A stretch of 64,000 nt of DNA from JBBSEZ01 sp038239195 (GCA_038239195.1 JBBSEZ010000003.1:1-64000), one strand, 5' to 3'; shown: positions 8,753-17,948, counted from the stretch's first letter. The notes: a model not told the origin generated them from the letters alone. Made by a program: numbers and translations.

Positions 8753-8793
8753 GCGGCAGGCGTTATTGTCCTCAGGACAATAACGCCTGCCGC
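8753..8793. repeat. Perfect 41-bp palindrome between the AbiE operon and the HTH repeat gene
   Basis: The arms GCGGCAGGCGTTATTGTCCT (8753-8772) and its exact reverse complement (8774-8793) flank a single C. The centre GTCCTCAGGAC resembles the centre GTCCTTAGGAC of the AbiE operator 150 bp away. It lies 66 bp beyond the stop of the minus-strand gene at 8859-11000. A terminator is possible, but no T-run follows on that strand. Confidence 0.7.
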
Positions 8794-8858
8794 TTCTCGA
8801 GTCAAGGCGGAACCGGAAAAACGAAACGGAGGTGATCGAGGGGCGAAAAGGCTCGAGA

Positions 8859-11000
8859 TCACTCCTCGTACAGCTTCTTTTCCTTGTCGTCGGCGAATAT
8901 CTTCGCAAACGTGTTGAGCACGGGCTTGCCAGCGGTGTTGGGCTTGTTGTAGCCCCACATGCCTTGCACCAGCTCGAAGCCCATCAAGGCCGCCACGAAC
9001 ATCAGCAGGACGGTCGGCATCAGCACCAGGGCCGGCAACACGCCCCACTCCGGCGCCGGGGCCGCCACGCGGGTGGTGACAGGCTCCTCTTCCTCCACCT
9101 CGTCCGGGTCGCGCTCGGGCTCCTTCTCGAGGTCGAGGTCCAGTTCGGCCTCGTCCTCCGACGGTGGCGGCTTGGCCTTGGTCTTCGTCTTGGTCTTGCG
9201 CGGCTTCGCGACCGTCGCGGCGGCGTCGTCGGCGTCCTCGTCGATCGTCACGACCTGGCTGCCGCTGCTGTCCTCTTCCTCCAGCGACAGGTCGAAGTCC
9301 GAGCCTTCGCTGTCGGCCTCGTCGAGCGCAACCGCCTCCGAGCCCGACTCCTCGTCGAGGCCCGGCAGGTCGATGTTGGTCTCTTCGAAAATGTCCTTGC
9401 CCCCCTCGGCCTCATCGAGGCCGCCGGAGAGCTCGCCCTCGGCGTCGAGCGTCAACTCGAACTCGCTGTCGCTGCCCGACTCCGTGATGCTGCTGTCGCC
9501 TTCGCCCTCGGCGTCGAGCGTCAACTCGAACTCGCTGCTGCCGGGGTCGTCGCCTTCCTCCTTCTCGACGCCCAGCGTCAACTCTCCCCCACTCTCGCCC
9601 TCGGCGTCGAGCGTCAACTCGAACTCGCTGCTGCCGGAGTCGGTGTCCGATTCTTCACCGGCCCCGGAGCCGTCGTCAAGCGTCAACTCGAACTCGCTGC
9701 TCGAATCGACGTCGGAGTCGGCCGGAGCGCCCGGCTTGGGAGTGGAGGGGCCCCTGGAAGAACTGGGGCCACTGGAGGCCACCGGCGCCAGGTCCAGGCT
9801 CATGTCGAACTCGTCGCTGGCGCCGTCCTCGAGGGAGATGCCGCTGTCGATCGGGTCGGCGAGGTTGATGCCGCTGTTGCCCCCGCTGGGGCCTCCCAAC
9901 TCGCCCAGGCCCACCTCATCTTCCGAGAGCAACGGGATCTCCCCGCTCCCCAGTTCCAGCGGCGACTTGCTGGGGTCGAACGGCATCAACTCGAAATCGC
10001 TGCTGCTGTCCGTCTCGCTCTTGGCGGGCTTCTTGGGCGACCGGGCCGGCGCCTTGTCCTCCAGGGACAGGTCGTTCTCGGACAACTCGAATGGCGACGA
10101 GGTGGGGAGGGCAGGGCCCGACGAAGGCCTGCCGCCGAACTTGCCCTTGGCCTTCGCGGCCGCGGCCGCCGCTTTGGCCTCCTCGGCGTCGAGGTCGATC
10201 TCTTCCGTCACCAGAGCGTCGTCGCTGGCGCGCTCCTTCTTGCTGCGCCCCGCCGGGAGGCCTTCCAGGCGGATGTCGCTGTCGGAAGGGGCCTTGGCCT
10301 TGGGGCCGCCGAGCGAGACGCTGCTCCCCTGCGGCACCACCTTGACGTCGCTATCGCTAGGGTCATCGAGCGGAACGATGCGCACCCCGCTATCGGGGCC
10401 GGCGTCGGGCCGGACCATGCGCGACTTCCGGCCGGGCGATTTGGGCCCCCCGCTTCCGGACGGCGGGACCTTGACGTCGCTGTCCAGGTCGATCTGGAAG
10501 TCGAGGTTGCTGCCTTCGAGGACCAGTCGAACGTCGCTGTCGCCGGCCGGCTTGGGCGCGGGCGACTTCCTCCCTCCCCCCAGTCCAGATTTCGGGCTGG
10601 GCTTCCCCGACTTCGGGCCCAGCTTCAAGACCGAACTGCGCGGCCCGGGCTTGTCGCTGCGCTTCTCCTCACCGAGGGCCACCTCGTCGCCGCCCATGCC
10701 GAGGTCGAGGTCGAGCACGATGGGCTCGTCCTCCTCCTTGGGGGAAGGCTTGGCCTTGCCTCCCTCCTTCATCGAGGTCTTGGGCCGCGGAGGAGGAGCC
10801 GCCTCGCCGAACTGTAGCTCGGGATCGCTGCCCAGCCCCTGCTCGCGGGCCTTCTCGTCGATTTCTTGAGCGCGGAACCGCATGGTCCCGCGGTCCTGGA
10901 AAGCGCGCACCTCGTTCCGCTTGGCCATCTCCTTTAACTTGTCCGGAGTGGTCCGCAGAAGGCGGGCGGCCTCTTCCAACGTGTAGTATTGCTGCGCCAT
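8859..11000 (-). CDS. HTH-domain protein with long acidic repeat region and C-terminal membrane helix
   Basis: This 713-residue protein starts with an excisionase/MerR-like helix-turn-helix (YYTLEEAARLLRTTPDKL at about 5-22, with a following wing to about 55). Residues about 60-615 are low complexity, rich in Ser, Asp and Glu, with basic stretches such as KSPAPKP. Near 420-590 there are several imperfect copies of SSEFELTLDAEGE. A single membrane helix (VLPALVLMPTVLLMFVAALM) lies at about 650-670, followed by a short basic/acidic tail. The layout suggests a membrane-anchored DNA-binding protein with a disordered linker. Planctomycetes carry many such proteins of unknown role. The compositional bias is strong but the frame is intact. 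Confidence 0.75.
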   Translation of the reverse strand: MAQQYYTLEEAARLLRTTPDKLKEMAKRNEVRAFQDRGTMRFRAQEIDEKAREQGLGSDPELQFGEAAPPPRPKTSMKEGGKAKPSPKEEDEPIVLDLDLGMGGDEVALGEEKRSDKPGPRSSVLKLGPKSGKPSPKSGLGGGRKSPAPKPAGDSDVRLVLEGSNLDFQIDLDSDVKVPPSGSGGPKSPGRKSRMVRPDAGPDSGVRIVPLDDPSDSDVKVVPQGSSVSLGGPKAKAPSDSDIRLEGLPAGRSKKERASDDALVTEEIDLDAEEAKAAAAAAKAKGKFGGRPSSGPALPTSSPFELSENDLSLEDKAPARSPKKPAKSETDSSSDFELMPFDPSKSPLELGSGEIPLLSEDEVGLGELGGPSGGNSGINLADPIDSGISLEDGASDEFDMSLDLAPVASSGPSSSRGPSTPKPGAPADSDVDSSSEFELTLDDGSGAGEESDTDSGSSEFELTLDAEGESGGELTLGVEKEEGDDPGSSEFELTLDAEGEGDSSITESGSDSEFELTLDAEGELSGGLDEAEGGKDIFEETNIDLPGLDEESGSEAVALDEADSEGSDFDLSLEEEDSSGSQVVTIDEDADDAAATVAKPRKTKTKTKAKPPPSEDEAELDLDLEKEPERDPDEVEEEEPVTTRVAAPAPEWGVLPALVLMPTVLLMFVAALMGFELVQGMWGYNKPNTAGKPVLNTFAKIFADDKEKKLYEE

Positions 11001-11247
11001 TTGCTTACACCTGCCAAGCCGACGGCCCAGGGAGCTGATGAACGGGGTTCAGGACGGCGGAGTAATGGCCCTGAAGAGGCCTTACGACAGGCGATCTCCT
11101 TCGTCCCTATCATCAATCGATTGTAAGCGCTTCCAGCTTGAATGCAAGTGACGTATGAATGGGGCAAGGTGGCAAATTCACCTCCTCTGCGAAGGCTGCG
11201 ACTGTTGTTCCGACCGCGACGGTGTCGCCGGTTGTGAGGGCGCTCGT

Positions 11248-11298
11248 CGCCAAGCCGCAAGCAGCGGGCCTGAGAAGTTCGCCGCTTGCGGCTTGGCG
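11248..11298. repeat. Dispersed palindrome family C, copy 1
   Basis: The perfect 16-bp arms are at 11247-11262 and 11284-11299 (TCGCCAAGCCGCAAGC and its reverse complement). On the minus strand, the 51-bp unit aligns without gaps to the plus strand at 30163-30213, with about 43 of 51 identical positions including the loop. Shared loop sequence shows common descent, not chance symmetry. Confidence 0.85.
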
Positions 11299-11337
11299 AT
11301 CCGCGCTCCCGCAGTCGTCATCCCATTCCATTTCGCT

Positions 11338-11369
11338 TTGACTAATCTTATACATTAGCCTAGACTAAT
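11338..11369 (+). promoter_or_regulatory. Nramp promoter with a near-perfect dyad over the -10 box
   Basis: TTGACT (11338-11343) and TAGACT (11361-11366) are spaced by 17 bp and fit a sigma-70-type promoter. ATTAGCCTAGACTAAT (11354-11369) is a dyad matching its reverse complement at 14 of 16 positions and covers the -10 box. TTAG/CTAA half sites are typical of DtxR/MntR-family metal regulators, so manganese or iron repression of the downstream transporter is a reasonable inference. Confidence 0.55.
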
Positions 11370-11410
11370 AAAGAGGCGGAGCATGGACCGAACCTTCTGG
11401 GGCGAACAGC

Positions 11411-13327
11411 ATGGCGGAGCTTGGAGCGAATTCGCGTTCGTTGGAGGACGTTCACTCTTCCGTGCTGATCCCGAAGGGGTGGTGGCGGCGCTTCCTGGCA
11501 TTCTCGGGCCCGGCGCTGTTGGTGAGCGTCGGCTACATGGACCCGGGCAACTGGGGCACCGACTTGCAGGCGGGCTCGCAGTTCAAGTATCGCCTCCTGT
11601 GGGTGCTGCTGCTTTCCAACCTGATGGCGCTGCTGCTCCAGACTCTGGCGACGCGCCTGGGCGTGGTGACGGGGCGCGACCTGGCGCAGGCCTGCCGGGA
11701 GACGTATCCGCGCCGCACCGTCTGGGGGCTGTGGGTGGTGACCGAGATCGCCATCGCCGCGACCGACCTCGCCGAGGTGATCGGCACCATCATCGGGCTG
11801 AAACTGCTCTTCGGCGTGCCCTACCTCTGGGGCCTCGCCATCGCCGCGGGCGACACCTTTTTGTTGCTCGCGGTGCAGCGGCGCGGCATCCGGTTGCTCG
11901 AACTGCTCACGCTGGTTCTCGTGGCGGTGATCGCCGGGAGCTTCTTCTTCGAGATCGTGCTGGCCCGGCCGGACTGGGGACAGGTGGCGCGCGGCTTCGC
12001 ACCGGGGCTCGACCCCGGCAACTACCGCGAGAGCCTCTACGTCGCCATCGGCATGCTCGGCGCCACGGTGATGCCGCACAACCTCTATTTGCACTCCGCT
12101 CTGGTGCAGACCCGCGCCTTCCCGCAGACCGACGAGGGCAAGCGGTTCGCCTGCAAGTACAACTTCTTCGACGCGCTGCTGGCGCTGAACTGCGCGTTCT
12201 TCATCAACGCCGCCATCCTCGTCCTGGCCGCGACCGCGTTCTACCCCGACGAGGTCGAGACGCTCCAACACGCCCACAAATTGCTCACCAAGCTCTGGGG
12301 CCCCCTGGGCGCCGCGGTGCTGTTCGCCGTCGCGCTGCTGGCCTCGGGGCAGAGCTCGACCCTGACGGGCACCCTTGCCGGGCAGGTCGTCATGGAAGGG
12401 CTGGTGCGCCTGCGGATTCGTCCCTGGGCGCGCAGGCTGACGACGCGAGGCCTGGCCCTGATTCCGGCCGTGGTCGTGCTGGCGCTGGCGTCTTCTCAGC
12501 CCGGCGATGAGAGCGCCGTCGATCGGCGGCTGTTCCAGCTCCTGGTGCTCAGCCAGGTGGCGCTCAGTTTTCAGTTGCCCTTCGCCATTATCCCGCTCGT
12601 GCAACTCACGAGCGACCGGGGGCGCATGGGCGCGTTCGCCAACGGCGCCGTGCTCAAGGTGCTGGCGTGGTCGTCGGCGGGGATCATCGTCGGCCTGAAC
12701 GGCGCGCTGATCTGCCTACAGTCGCTCAAATGGGGCAAGGAAGCGGAGGAGGCCGGGTGGAGCACCGGCTGGGTGTACGGCGGCGTCGTGCCGATCGCCC
12801 TCGGCCTCGCGGCGTTCCTGGGATGGGTCACGCTCTATCCCCGGCTGCGGCGCGCCGAGACGAAGGAAGAGGGCCCGCCCGCCCCGCCGGAACTGGCCGC
12901 CGTGCGCTACCGGCGCATCGGGGTGGCCGTGGAGCTGACCGGCGGGGACGGCGCGGTGCTGGCACACGCGGCGGCGCTGTCGCGCGGGCACGATGCGCCG
13001 CTGGTGCTGGTCCACGTGGTCGAAGGGGTGGGGGTGGACTACCACGGGCCCCAGACGGACAACCAGGAGAGCCGCAGCGACCGCGCGGCGCTGGCGGAGT
13101 TGGTGGCGCATTTGCAGCGCGACGGGCTGAGGGCGGAAGGCGTGCTGGGCTTCGGCACGCCGTACGCGGAGCTGGTGCGCATCGCGACGGAACAGGGGCT
13201 CGACCTGCTGGTGCTGGGGGCCCACGGGCACCGCTTCCTGGCGGACCTGGCGCTGGGGCGCACGGTCTCGCCGGTGCTGCATCGGCTCGGCATCCCGGTG
13301 TTGGTCGTGCCAGGGCGGAACGCCTGA
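11411..13327 (+). CDS. Nramp-family divalent metal transporter fused to a UspA domain
   Basis: This 638-residue protein imports divalent metal ions such as Mn2+ or Fe2+ across the inner membrane. The Nramp part (about 25-470) has eleven or so membrane helices, the metal-site motif DPGN at 44-47 in helix 1 and MPHNLYLHS at 221-229 in helix 6. After a short linker (about 480-495) a universal stress protein domain follows (about 495-638), with the nucleotide-loop-like GAHGHRFLADLALGRTVSPV. Transporter-USP fusions are known for other carriers, where the USP part may bind nucleotide and modulate transport. The ATG at 11411 is the one in frame; an ATG at 11383 with a better purine tract is out of frame. 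Confidence 0.9.
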   Translation: MAELGANSRSLEDVHSSVLIPKGWWRRFLAFSGPALLVSVGYMDPGNWGTDLQAGSQFKYRLLWVLLLSNLMALLLQTLATRLGVVTGRDLAQACRETYPRRTVWGLWVVTEIAIAATDLAEVIGTIIGLKLLFGVPYLWGLAIAAGDTFLLLAVQRRGIRLLELLTLVLVAVIAGSFFFEIVLARPDWGQVARGFAPGLDPGNYRESLYVAIGMLGATVMPHNLYLHSALVQTRAFPQTDEGKRFACKYNFFDALLALNCAFFINAAILVLAATAFYPDEVETLQHAHKLLTKLWGPLGAAVLFAVALLASGQSSTLTGTLAGQVVMEGLVRLRIRPWARRLTTRGLALIPAVVVLALASSQPGDESAVDRRLFQLLVLSQVALSFQLPFAIIPLVQLTSDRGRMGAFANGAVLKVLAWSSAGIIVGLNGALICLQSLKWGKEAEEAGWSTGWVYGGVVPIALGLAAFLGWVTLYPRLRRAETKEEGPPAPPELAAVRYRRIGVAVELTGGDGAVLAHAAALSRGHDAPLVLVHVVEGVGVDYHGPQTDNQESRSDRAALAELVAHLQRDGLRAEGVLGFGTPYAELVRIATEQGLDLLVLGAHGHRFLADLALGRTVSPVLHRLGIPVLVVPGRNA

Positions 13328-13343
13328 GGCGCGACAAGACGGC

Positions 13344-13538
13344 TCACGCCGAGACGACGACCGCTACCACCACGTAGAGCGCCAGGCCGGTGAGAAAGAT
13401 GCCGGCCATCAGCAGGACGATGACCTTGCCGGCGCCCTTGTCGCTCTCCCGAAACTCCTCCCAGTTGGCCTCGTTGAACGGCAGGACGAGGGGGGCATGC
13501 CCTCCTTCGTGTCCGTGCTCGGCGTGCGGCTCGGTCAT
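13344..13538 (-). CDS. Small single-helix membrane protein
   Basis: This 64-residue protein has a His-rich N-terminal segment ([12 protein letters not shown] at about 5-16), then [19 protein letters not shown] and a membrane helix at about 40-62 running to the C-terminus. AGGAGAG precedes the ATG at 13538. The gene lies convergent to the Nramp gene (16 bp gap) and upstream of, but opposite to, LarA. The His cluster could bind metal, but this is speculation. I do not recognise a named family. Confidence 0.65.
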   Translation of the reverse strand: MTEPHAEHGHEGGHAPLVLPFNEANWEEFRESDKGAGKVIVLLMAGIFLTGLALYVVVAVVVSA

Positions 13539-13711
13539 GGCTCTCTCCTGGGGAGGTTGGCGGTGCTTCTCTCCGTCCTCCCCTTCGATATAGGCGCGAG
13601 GGCGGGGCGAGGGCAAGCGCGAAAAAGATCAGAGCGCGGTGGAAATCTTCCGGCCGGCCCGCGACAATAGATGAAACATCCTGGCCCCGACGACCCAACC
13701 GAACCACCGCC

Positions 13712-14983
13712 ATGCGCATTCATCTCGACTACGGACGCACCGGCCTCGACGTGGACCTCCCCGACGACCGCGTGATCGGCCCCCTGACCATGCGCCCCGC
13801 GGCGCCGCTCGCCGACCCCCAAGGGGCCCTCGCCGCGGCCCTCGCCCGGCCCATCGGCTCGCGCCCCCTGGCCGAGATCGCGCGCGGCCGGCGCAACGCC
13901 TGTATCCTCATCTGCGACGTCACGCGCCCCGTCCCCAATCGCCTGATCCTCCCGCCCGTGTTGCGCATCCTCCACGAGCAGGGGCTGAAGCGCGAGGACG
14001 TTCTCATCCTGATCGCCACCGGGCTGCACCGGCCCAACGAAGGCGCCGAACTGGAAGAGCTGGTCGGCCCGGAGATCGCGGCCAACTACCGCATCGAGAA
14101 CCACCACGGCAAGGTGAAGGAAGAGCACGACTACCTGGGCGCGACGCCCAACGGCGTGCCGGTCTGGCTCGACGCGCGCTACGTCCGCGCCGACCTCAAG
14201 ATCACGACGGGCCTGATCGAGCCGCACCTCATGGCGGGCTACAGCGGCGGGCGCAAGGTGATCTGCCCCGGCATCGCCGGGCTCGAGACGGTGAAGGTAT
14301 GGCACGGGCCGCGCTTTCTCGAACATCCCAAGGCGGACTGCGGCATCGTCGAGGGCAACCCCGTCCACGAGGAGAACACGCGCATCGCCCTGATGGCGGG
14401 GTGCGACTGCATCGTCAACGTCTGCCTCGATGGCCAGCGCCGCATCACTTGGGCCGGCGCCGGCGACATGATTCAGGCGTGGCAGCAGGGCGTCAATTTC
14501 TGCGCGGAAGTGGTGAAGGCGCCGGTTCGCGAGCAGGTAGACGTTGTGGTCACGAGCTGCGCCGGCTACCCGCTCGACACGACGTGGTATCAGGCGGTCA
14601 AGGGCCTGATGGGGGCGCTCCCGATCGTCAAGCAGGGCGGGACGATCGTGCTGGCCGCCAGCCTGACGGAGGGACTGGGCAGCCCCGAGTTCCAGCACGT
14701 CATGGCGGACAATCCGGACCTCAAAGCGTTCAAGAAGCGCATCCTGGGCGAGGACTATTTCGTGATGGACCAGTGGCAGCTCGAGGAGTTAGCCAAGGTG
14801 ATCGAGCGCTGCAAGGTCAAGGTGGTGACGGGCGGGCTGTCGGCGGAGGTGCTGCGCCGCTGCTACGTCGAGCCGGCCGCGAGCGTCGAGCAGGCCGTCG
14901 CCGAGTCGCTCGCCGAGTACGGGCCGGAGGCGCGCGTGGCCGTCATCCCCAAGGGCCCGTACGTGCTGCCGTACGTGGCTTGA
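13712..14983 (+). CDS. larA: LarA-family nickel-pincer racemase/epimerase
   Basis: This 423-residue protein belongs to the lactate racemase (LarA, formerly DUF2088) family. In Lactiplantibacillus plantarum LarA the key residues are His108, His174, Lys184 and His200. Here the matching residues all occur with a constant offset of two: His106 (TGLHRP), His172 ([12 protein letters not shown]), Lys182 (GGRK) and His198 (VWHGP). This supports a working site carrying the nickel-pincer nucleotide cofactor. Substrates of the family vary, so lactate is not certain. The cofactor genes larB, larC and larE are not in this window. The gene is monocistronic here. Confidence 0.85.
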   Translation: MRIHLDYGRTGLDVDLPDDRVIGPLTMRPAAPLADPQGALAAALARPIGSRPLAEIARGRRNACILICDVTRPVPNRLILPPVLRILHEQGLKREDVLILIATGLHRPNEGAELEELVGPEIAANYRIENHHGKVKEEHDYLGATPNGVPVWLDARYVRADLKITTGLIEPHLMAGYSGGRKVICPGIAGLETVKVWHGPRFLEHPKADCGIVEGNPVHEENTRIALMAGCDCIVNVCLDGQRRITWAGAGDMIQAWQQGVNFCAEVVKAPVREQVDVVVTSCAGYPLDTTWYQAVKGLMGALPIVKQGGTIVLAASLTEGLGSPEFQHVMADNPDLKAFKKRILGEDYFVMDQWQLEELAKVIERCKVKVVTGGLSAEVLRRCYVEPAASVEQAVAESLAEYGPEARVAVIPKGPYVLPYVA

Positions 14984-15049
14984 GGGTGGGGGCGGGAAAA
15001 AGGGGACGCCGCTCTTTTCCCCGTGTGGAAAGGAACTGCGTCCCCTTTT

Positions 15050-16618
15050 TCAGAACGGCCAGCCGTGGATGCTCAGCAGCACGGCAAGGGCGGCGCCCAG
15101 CCCGAGGAACAAGGCCCACTTGGTGCGGGCCAGCCGGCGCTGGAAGGCGGGCTCGACCGTCGGGTCGTCGAGCATCTTCTGGAGGAACGCGACGCGCCGC
15201 CCGATGGTCGAGTGCTGCCACGATTGCAAGAAGCCGGGCCGGTCGCGGCTGATGCCGTTGACGTCGGCCACCTTCTCGAGCGCCTGGATGAACGTGCGAA
15301 TCCCTGTCGGGCAGAGCGAGCCCGCGCCGGACGCGACCTCCCGCCCGTCGGCGTGATCGCGACAGGCGGGATCACCGCAGGAGGCGACCCGACAGCCGTA
15401 AACGTCGGCCTGGCGCTCGCAGCGGCGCGACAGAAACCCGAAAAAGGCGAACACGTAAACGAGCAAGCCGCCCACGACGGGGAAGATGGTCAGGCCCTCG
15501 ATCACCTGCTCGCGCGTCGGGCCCGAGACGGTGGGCGCTTCGCCCTTGGGAGGCGGCGCTGCCTGCACGGTTTCGTCTTCGGGTGCCTGCTCGGCGGCCT
15601 GGAGGAGGGGGGCGACCGTCTCTTGCAACGGCTTGAGGAGGAAGTCATCGGCGAGGAGGCCCAGCGCGATCATGCTGCCGGTCAGGAAGGCGAAGTAGTA
15701 GGGCATGTGGTGGTGCTTCACGTGGCCGATCTCGTGGCCGAAGACCGCCTCGACCTCCTCCTCGGGGAACTCCTCGATGAGGCGGTCGGTGAAGACGACG
15801 TAGCGCACCCAGGGGACGATGCCCACGACGAGGGCGTTGGCCATGCCGTTGCGCGTGTTCCATAGCAGGACGTCGCTGAACCGGAAGTCGAGCCGGCGGG
15901 CGATGGCAAAGAGGCGGTCGCGCAGCACGCCGGGGGGAAGCGGCTTGAGCCCGAGGGCGAGGCGAACGATCCAGGGCAGGCCGATGAAGATGCAGAGCAG
16001 GCCGGCGCCGCCGAGGGCGTTGACGGCGAGCTGCCACTCCTGCCATTCCGCGGGGAGTTGGCGCATGGCCTCTTTCATGAGGACCAGCAGGGCGATCGGA
16101 ATGAACAGGAGAGCCATCTTCTGGCGCAGTTGGAAGATGACGTAGGCCCAGCGCCCTCCGGGGGCCGGCGATTCCTCGTTGAGGAGGTCGCGGCTGGCCT
16201 GGTAGGCGGCGCGGTCGGCGTCGTAGAAGAACAGCCAGGAGAGGACCTGGCCGAGCAGGAAGGGGGCAAGGAGCAACACCTCGACGCCGGGCCGGTCGCG
16301 CCCGCCGTCGGCCCAGAACTGATGTACGGCCCAGCCCCAGCCGAGCAGCCCCAGCGCCAGGGCGTAGGCGCCGAACAGGACGAACTGGTGGACGTAGCGG
16401 CCGCGCTCGTAGCGCGGCAGGAGCCGGTCGCGCTGCTCGGGGGCGCGAGCCAGCGGGCGGCTGATGCGACGCGAAACGTAGAAGGCGTGCAGCCCGACGA
16501 GGGCAAGGACGGCGCCAGTCAGCCAGGCGCTGCGCAGCGGCGTTCCGCCCCACAGCGGCGCCGGGTAGGGGCCGTACAGGCACACCACGGCCAGAAAAGC
16601 CATCATCAACAGCGGCAT
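15050..16618 (-). CDS. M48-family membrane zinc metallopeptidase
   Basis: This is an integral membrane protease of about 522 residues with eight or so hydrophobic segments. The catalytic zinc motif HEIGHVKHHH is at about 310, following the substrate-groove-like stretch NGMANALVVGI. A late RRCERQADVYGC segment holds the third zinc ligand region and is followed by Cys-rich sequence (VASCGDPACRDH), an unusual insertion. Related M48 proteases (HtpX, CAAX-protease-like) handle membrane protein quality control. Two starts are possible; 16618 was preferred because a GGGAGCGGGG tract precedes it and the protein then begins with a hydrophobic segment, whereas 16660 has no ribosome site. Confidence 0.8.
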   Translation of the reverse strand: MPLLMMAFLAVVCLYGPYPAPLWGGTPLRSAWLTGAVLALVGLHAFYVSRRISRPLARAPEQRDRLLPRYERGRYVHQFVLFGAYALALGLLGWGWAVHQFWADGGRDRPGVEVLLLAPFLLGQVLSWLFFYDADRAAYQASRDLLNEESPAPGGRWAYVIFQLRQKMALLFIPIALLVLMKEAMRQLPAEWQEWQLAVNALGGAGLLCIFIGLPWIVRLALGLKPLPPGVLRDRLFAIARRLDFRFSDVLLWNTRNGMANALVVGIVPWVRYVVFTDRLIEEFPEEEVEAVFGHEIGHVKHHHMPYYFAFLTGSMIALGLLADDFLLKPLQETVAPLLQAAEQAPEDETVQAAPPPKGEAPTVSGPTREQVIEGLTIFPVVGGLLVYVFAFFGFLSRRCERQADVYGCRVASCGDPACRDHADGREVASGAGSLCPTGIRTFIQALEKVADVNGISRDRPGFLQSWQHSTIGRRVAFLQKMLDDPTVEPAFQRRLARTKWALFLGLGAALAVLLSIHGWPF

Positions 16619-16950
16619 GACGCGCCCCGCTCCCGTCCTTTTGGGCCAATGGTCCTGCACCTATTTTACCGGGAGAGGCACGCCAAGGCCAAGGCGCACC
16701 GCGCCCTCCCCTCTTGCTTGTCGTTTCGCGCGAAACGGCAAAGCAAGAGCGGGCTCGCCTCCTTGCCCGCGCTTCGCGCCAACGGGCCCATGTGGGAGGG
16801 AAGGCTGACGAGCCCTGAAGTGCGCCGCGACGGATTGGGGGCAAGATACGGTGAGGAAGCGTGGGAGAGGCGGGACAGGCGGGCTTCCTGTCATCGAGCG
16901 GGAGCGTCTTCTCTTCGCGATGAGCTGAAGATCGCGAAAAAAGCAAGAGC
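16619..16950. other. Intergenic interval with a long hairpin
   Basis: The interval carries a nested stem-loop at 16711-16749. The outer arms are CTCTTGCTT (16711-16719) and AAGCAAGAG (16741-16749); the inner palindrome is CGTTTCGCGCGAAACG (16722-16737). No gene is seen. It lies between the start of the minus-strand M48 gene and the end of the minus-strand gene at 16951, so it could end the upstream transcript. Confidence 0.55.
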
Positions 16951-17577
16951 TCACCAGTTGACGCGCTCGGCATGCTCGGCGACCCCGACGCGGCAGCAGA
17001 GCTGCTCGAAGGCATCGCTGTGGCGCGGGTCGCTGCTGTGCAGGTGTTCGCCCTCGGTGATGAGCTTCAGGTCGGCGCGGCAGGGAACGCCGTGCTGCGC
17101 GAAGATCTCCTCGAACGGCGCGAGGTCGTGGGCATAGACCACGAGGAGCTTGTGTTCGTCGAACTGCACCTCCATCGGCTCGGCGTTGGAGATGACGGCG
17201 GTGCCGGTGCAGCCATCGTTGAGCAGCAAGTCTTCGGAGTCGCAGAAGTGGCTCATGAGGACGGGCAGGTCGATCTGCTCGCGCAGCAGGTCCTTGTGCC
17301 CGGAGCCGTCGTTGCTGTGGCTGGTCTCCAGGACCACGTCCACGGTAGGGCCGAGCGGCCCGAGCAGGTCGAGGAAGAGATCGAACAGCCGCTCGCGCGA
17401 CACGGCGGCGGCCAGCACCGGCACCTCGAGCCGGGCGCGGACGTCGCGGTAGACGTCGCGTCGGTAGCCCTGGCGCGGTACGACCGGCAGCGAAAGGGCC
17501 GGGCGGATGGCGTCGGTCAAAACAAAATCGCCGTAGCGATCCACCCGGAGGTGGGCGGCCAGCTTCTGTACGCTCAC
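16951..17577 (-). CDS. Conserved hypothetical protein
   Basis: This 208-residue soluble protein is not one I can name. No signal peptide or membrane helix is seen. The internal text is well ordered (LPVVPRQGYRRDVYRDVRAR, AAVSRERLFDLFLDLLGPLG, VVLETSHSNDGSGHKDLLRE), and the reading frame has normal codon bias. A GTG at 17577 was chosen because AAGGTG lies seven bases upstream and the protein then begins VSVQKLAAHLRVDRYGD; an upstream GTG at 17586 and an ATG at 17658 are alternatives. The C-terminal region includes CRVGVAEHAERVNW. It may be a planctomycete-specific family. Confidence 0.65.
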   Translation of the reverse strand: MSVQKLAAHLRVDRYGDFVLTDAIRPALSLPVVPRQGYRRDVYRDVRARLEVPVLAAAVSRERLFDLFLDLLGPLGPTVDVVLETSHSNDGSGHKDLLREQIDLPVLMSHFCDSEDLLLNDGCTGTAVISNAEPMEVQFDEHKLLVVYAHDLAPFEEIFAQHGVPCRADLKLITEGEHLHSSDPRHSDAFEQLCCRVGVAEHAERVNW

Positions 17578-17948
17578 TATGTTCACCTTGCGTGGGTGCG
17601 GTTGTCGGGGAGCTGTCGGGGCCGGGACCTCGCCGCGGGGGAGCGGACTGCCACGCAACTATAGATTGCGTTTTTCGCCGCGGCCAGCGGCACAACTCGA
17701 TTCTACGCCGTCGAGCAAGGGGCTCGCGAAAAAAGTGAGGCGACAGCAGAATCGCGCCCCCCAATCGTCCCAGGCGCTCTCATCTTGCTCCCCTTCTCCG
17801 CCTTGCGCCCTCCGCGCGCGCCTCCCTTTCGTTGCCTTCTCCTGCCTCCGAGGCGCCAACGACCACCTCGGGCCCGCTTTCTCTCAATCTCGTCTCCGGC
17901 GCGCGGTTATGCTCCCCTGGGTGGAGGAACGGCAGAGGAGACAAAGGG
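17578..17948. other. Divergent intergenic region
   Basis: These 371 bp separate two divergent genes and hold no credible gene. A short dyad, ACGCAA (17653-17658) and TTGCGT (17666-17671) around CTATAGA, is followed by a T-run on the plus strand and could be part of the minus-strand promoter (CTATAG core). GAGGAGACAAAGGG just before 17949 is the ribosome site of the plus-strand gene. Confidence 0.5.

Larger units (their letters stand above)
11001..11410. other. Divergent intergenic region between the HTH repeat gene and the Nramp gene
   Basis: I see no gene in these 410 bp. The interval contains palindrome family C copy 1 (11248-11298) and a sigma-70-like promoter with an overlapping dyad (11338-11369) that serves the Nramp gene. 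An A/T-richer stretch at about 11100-11150 may hold the promoter of the minus-strand gene, but no box is convincing. Confidence 0.6.

Noticed and set aside
8832..10869. Long plus-strand open frames opposite the acidic repeat gene
   Set aside because: They are mirror frames of the biased Ser/Asp/Glu codons and show only low-complexity sequence. The minus-strand frame has a recognisable HTH and a membrane helix.
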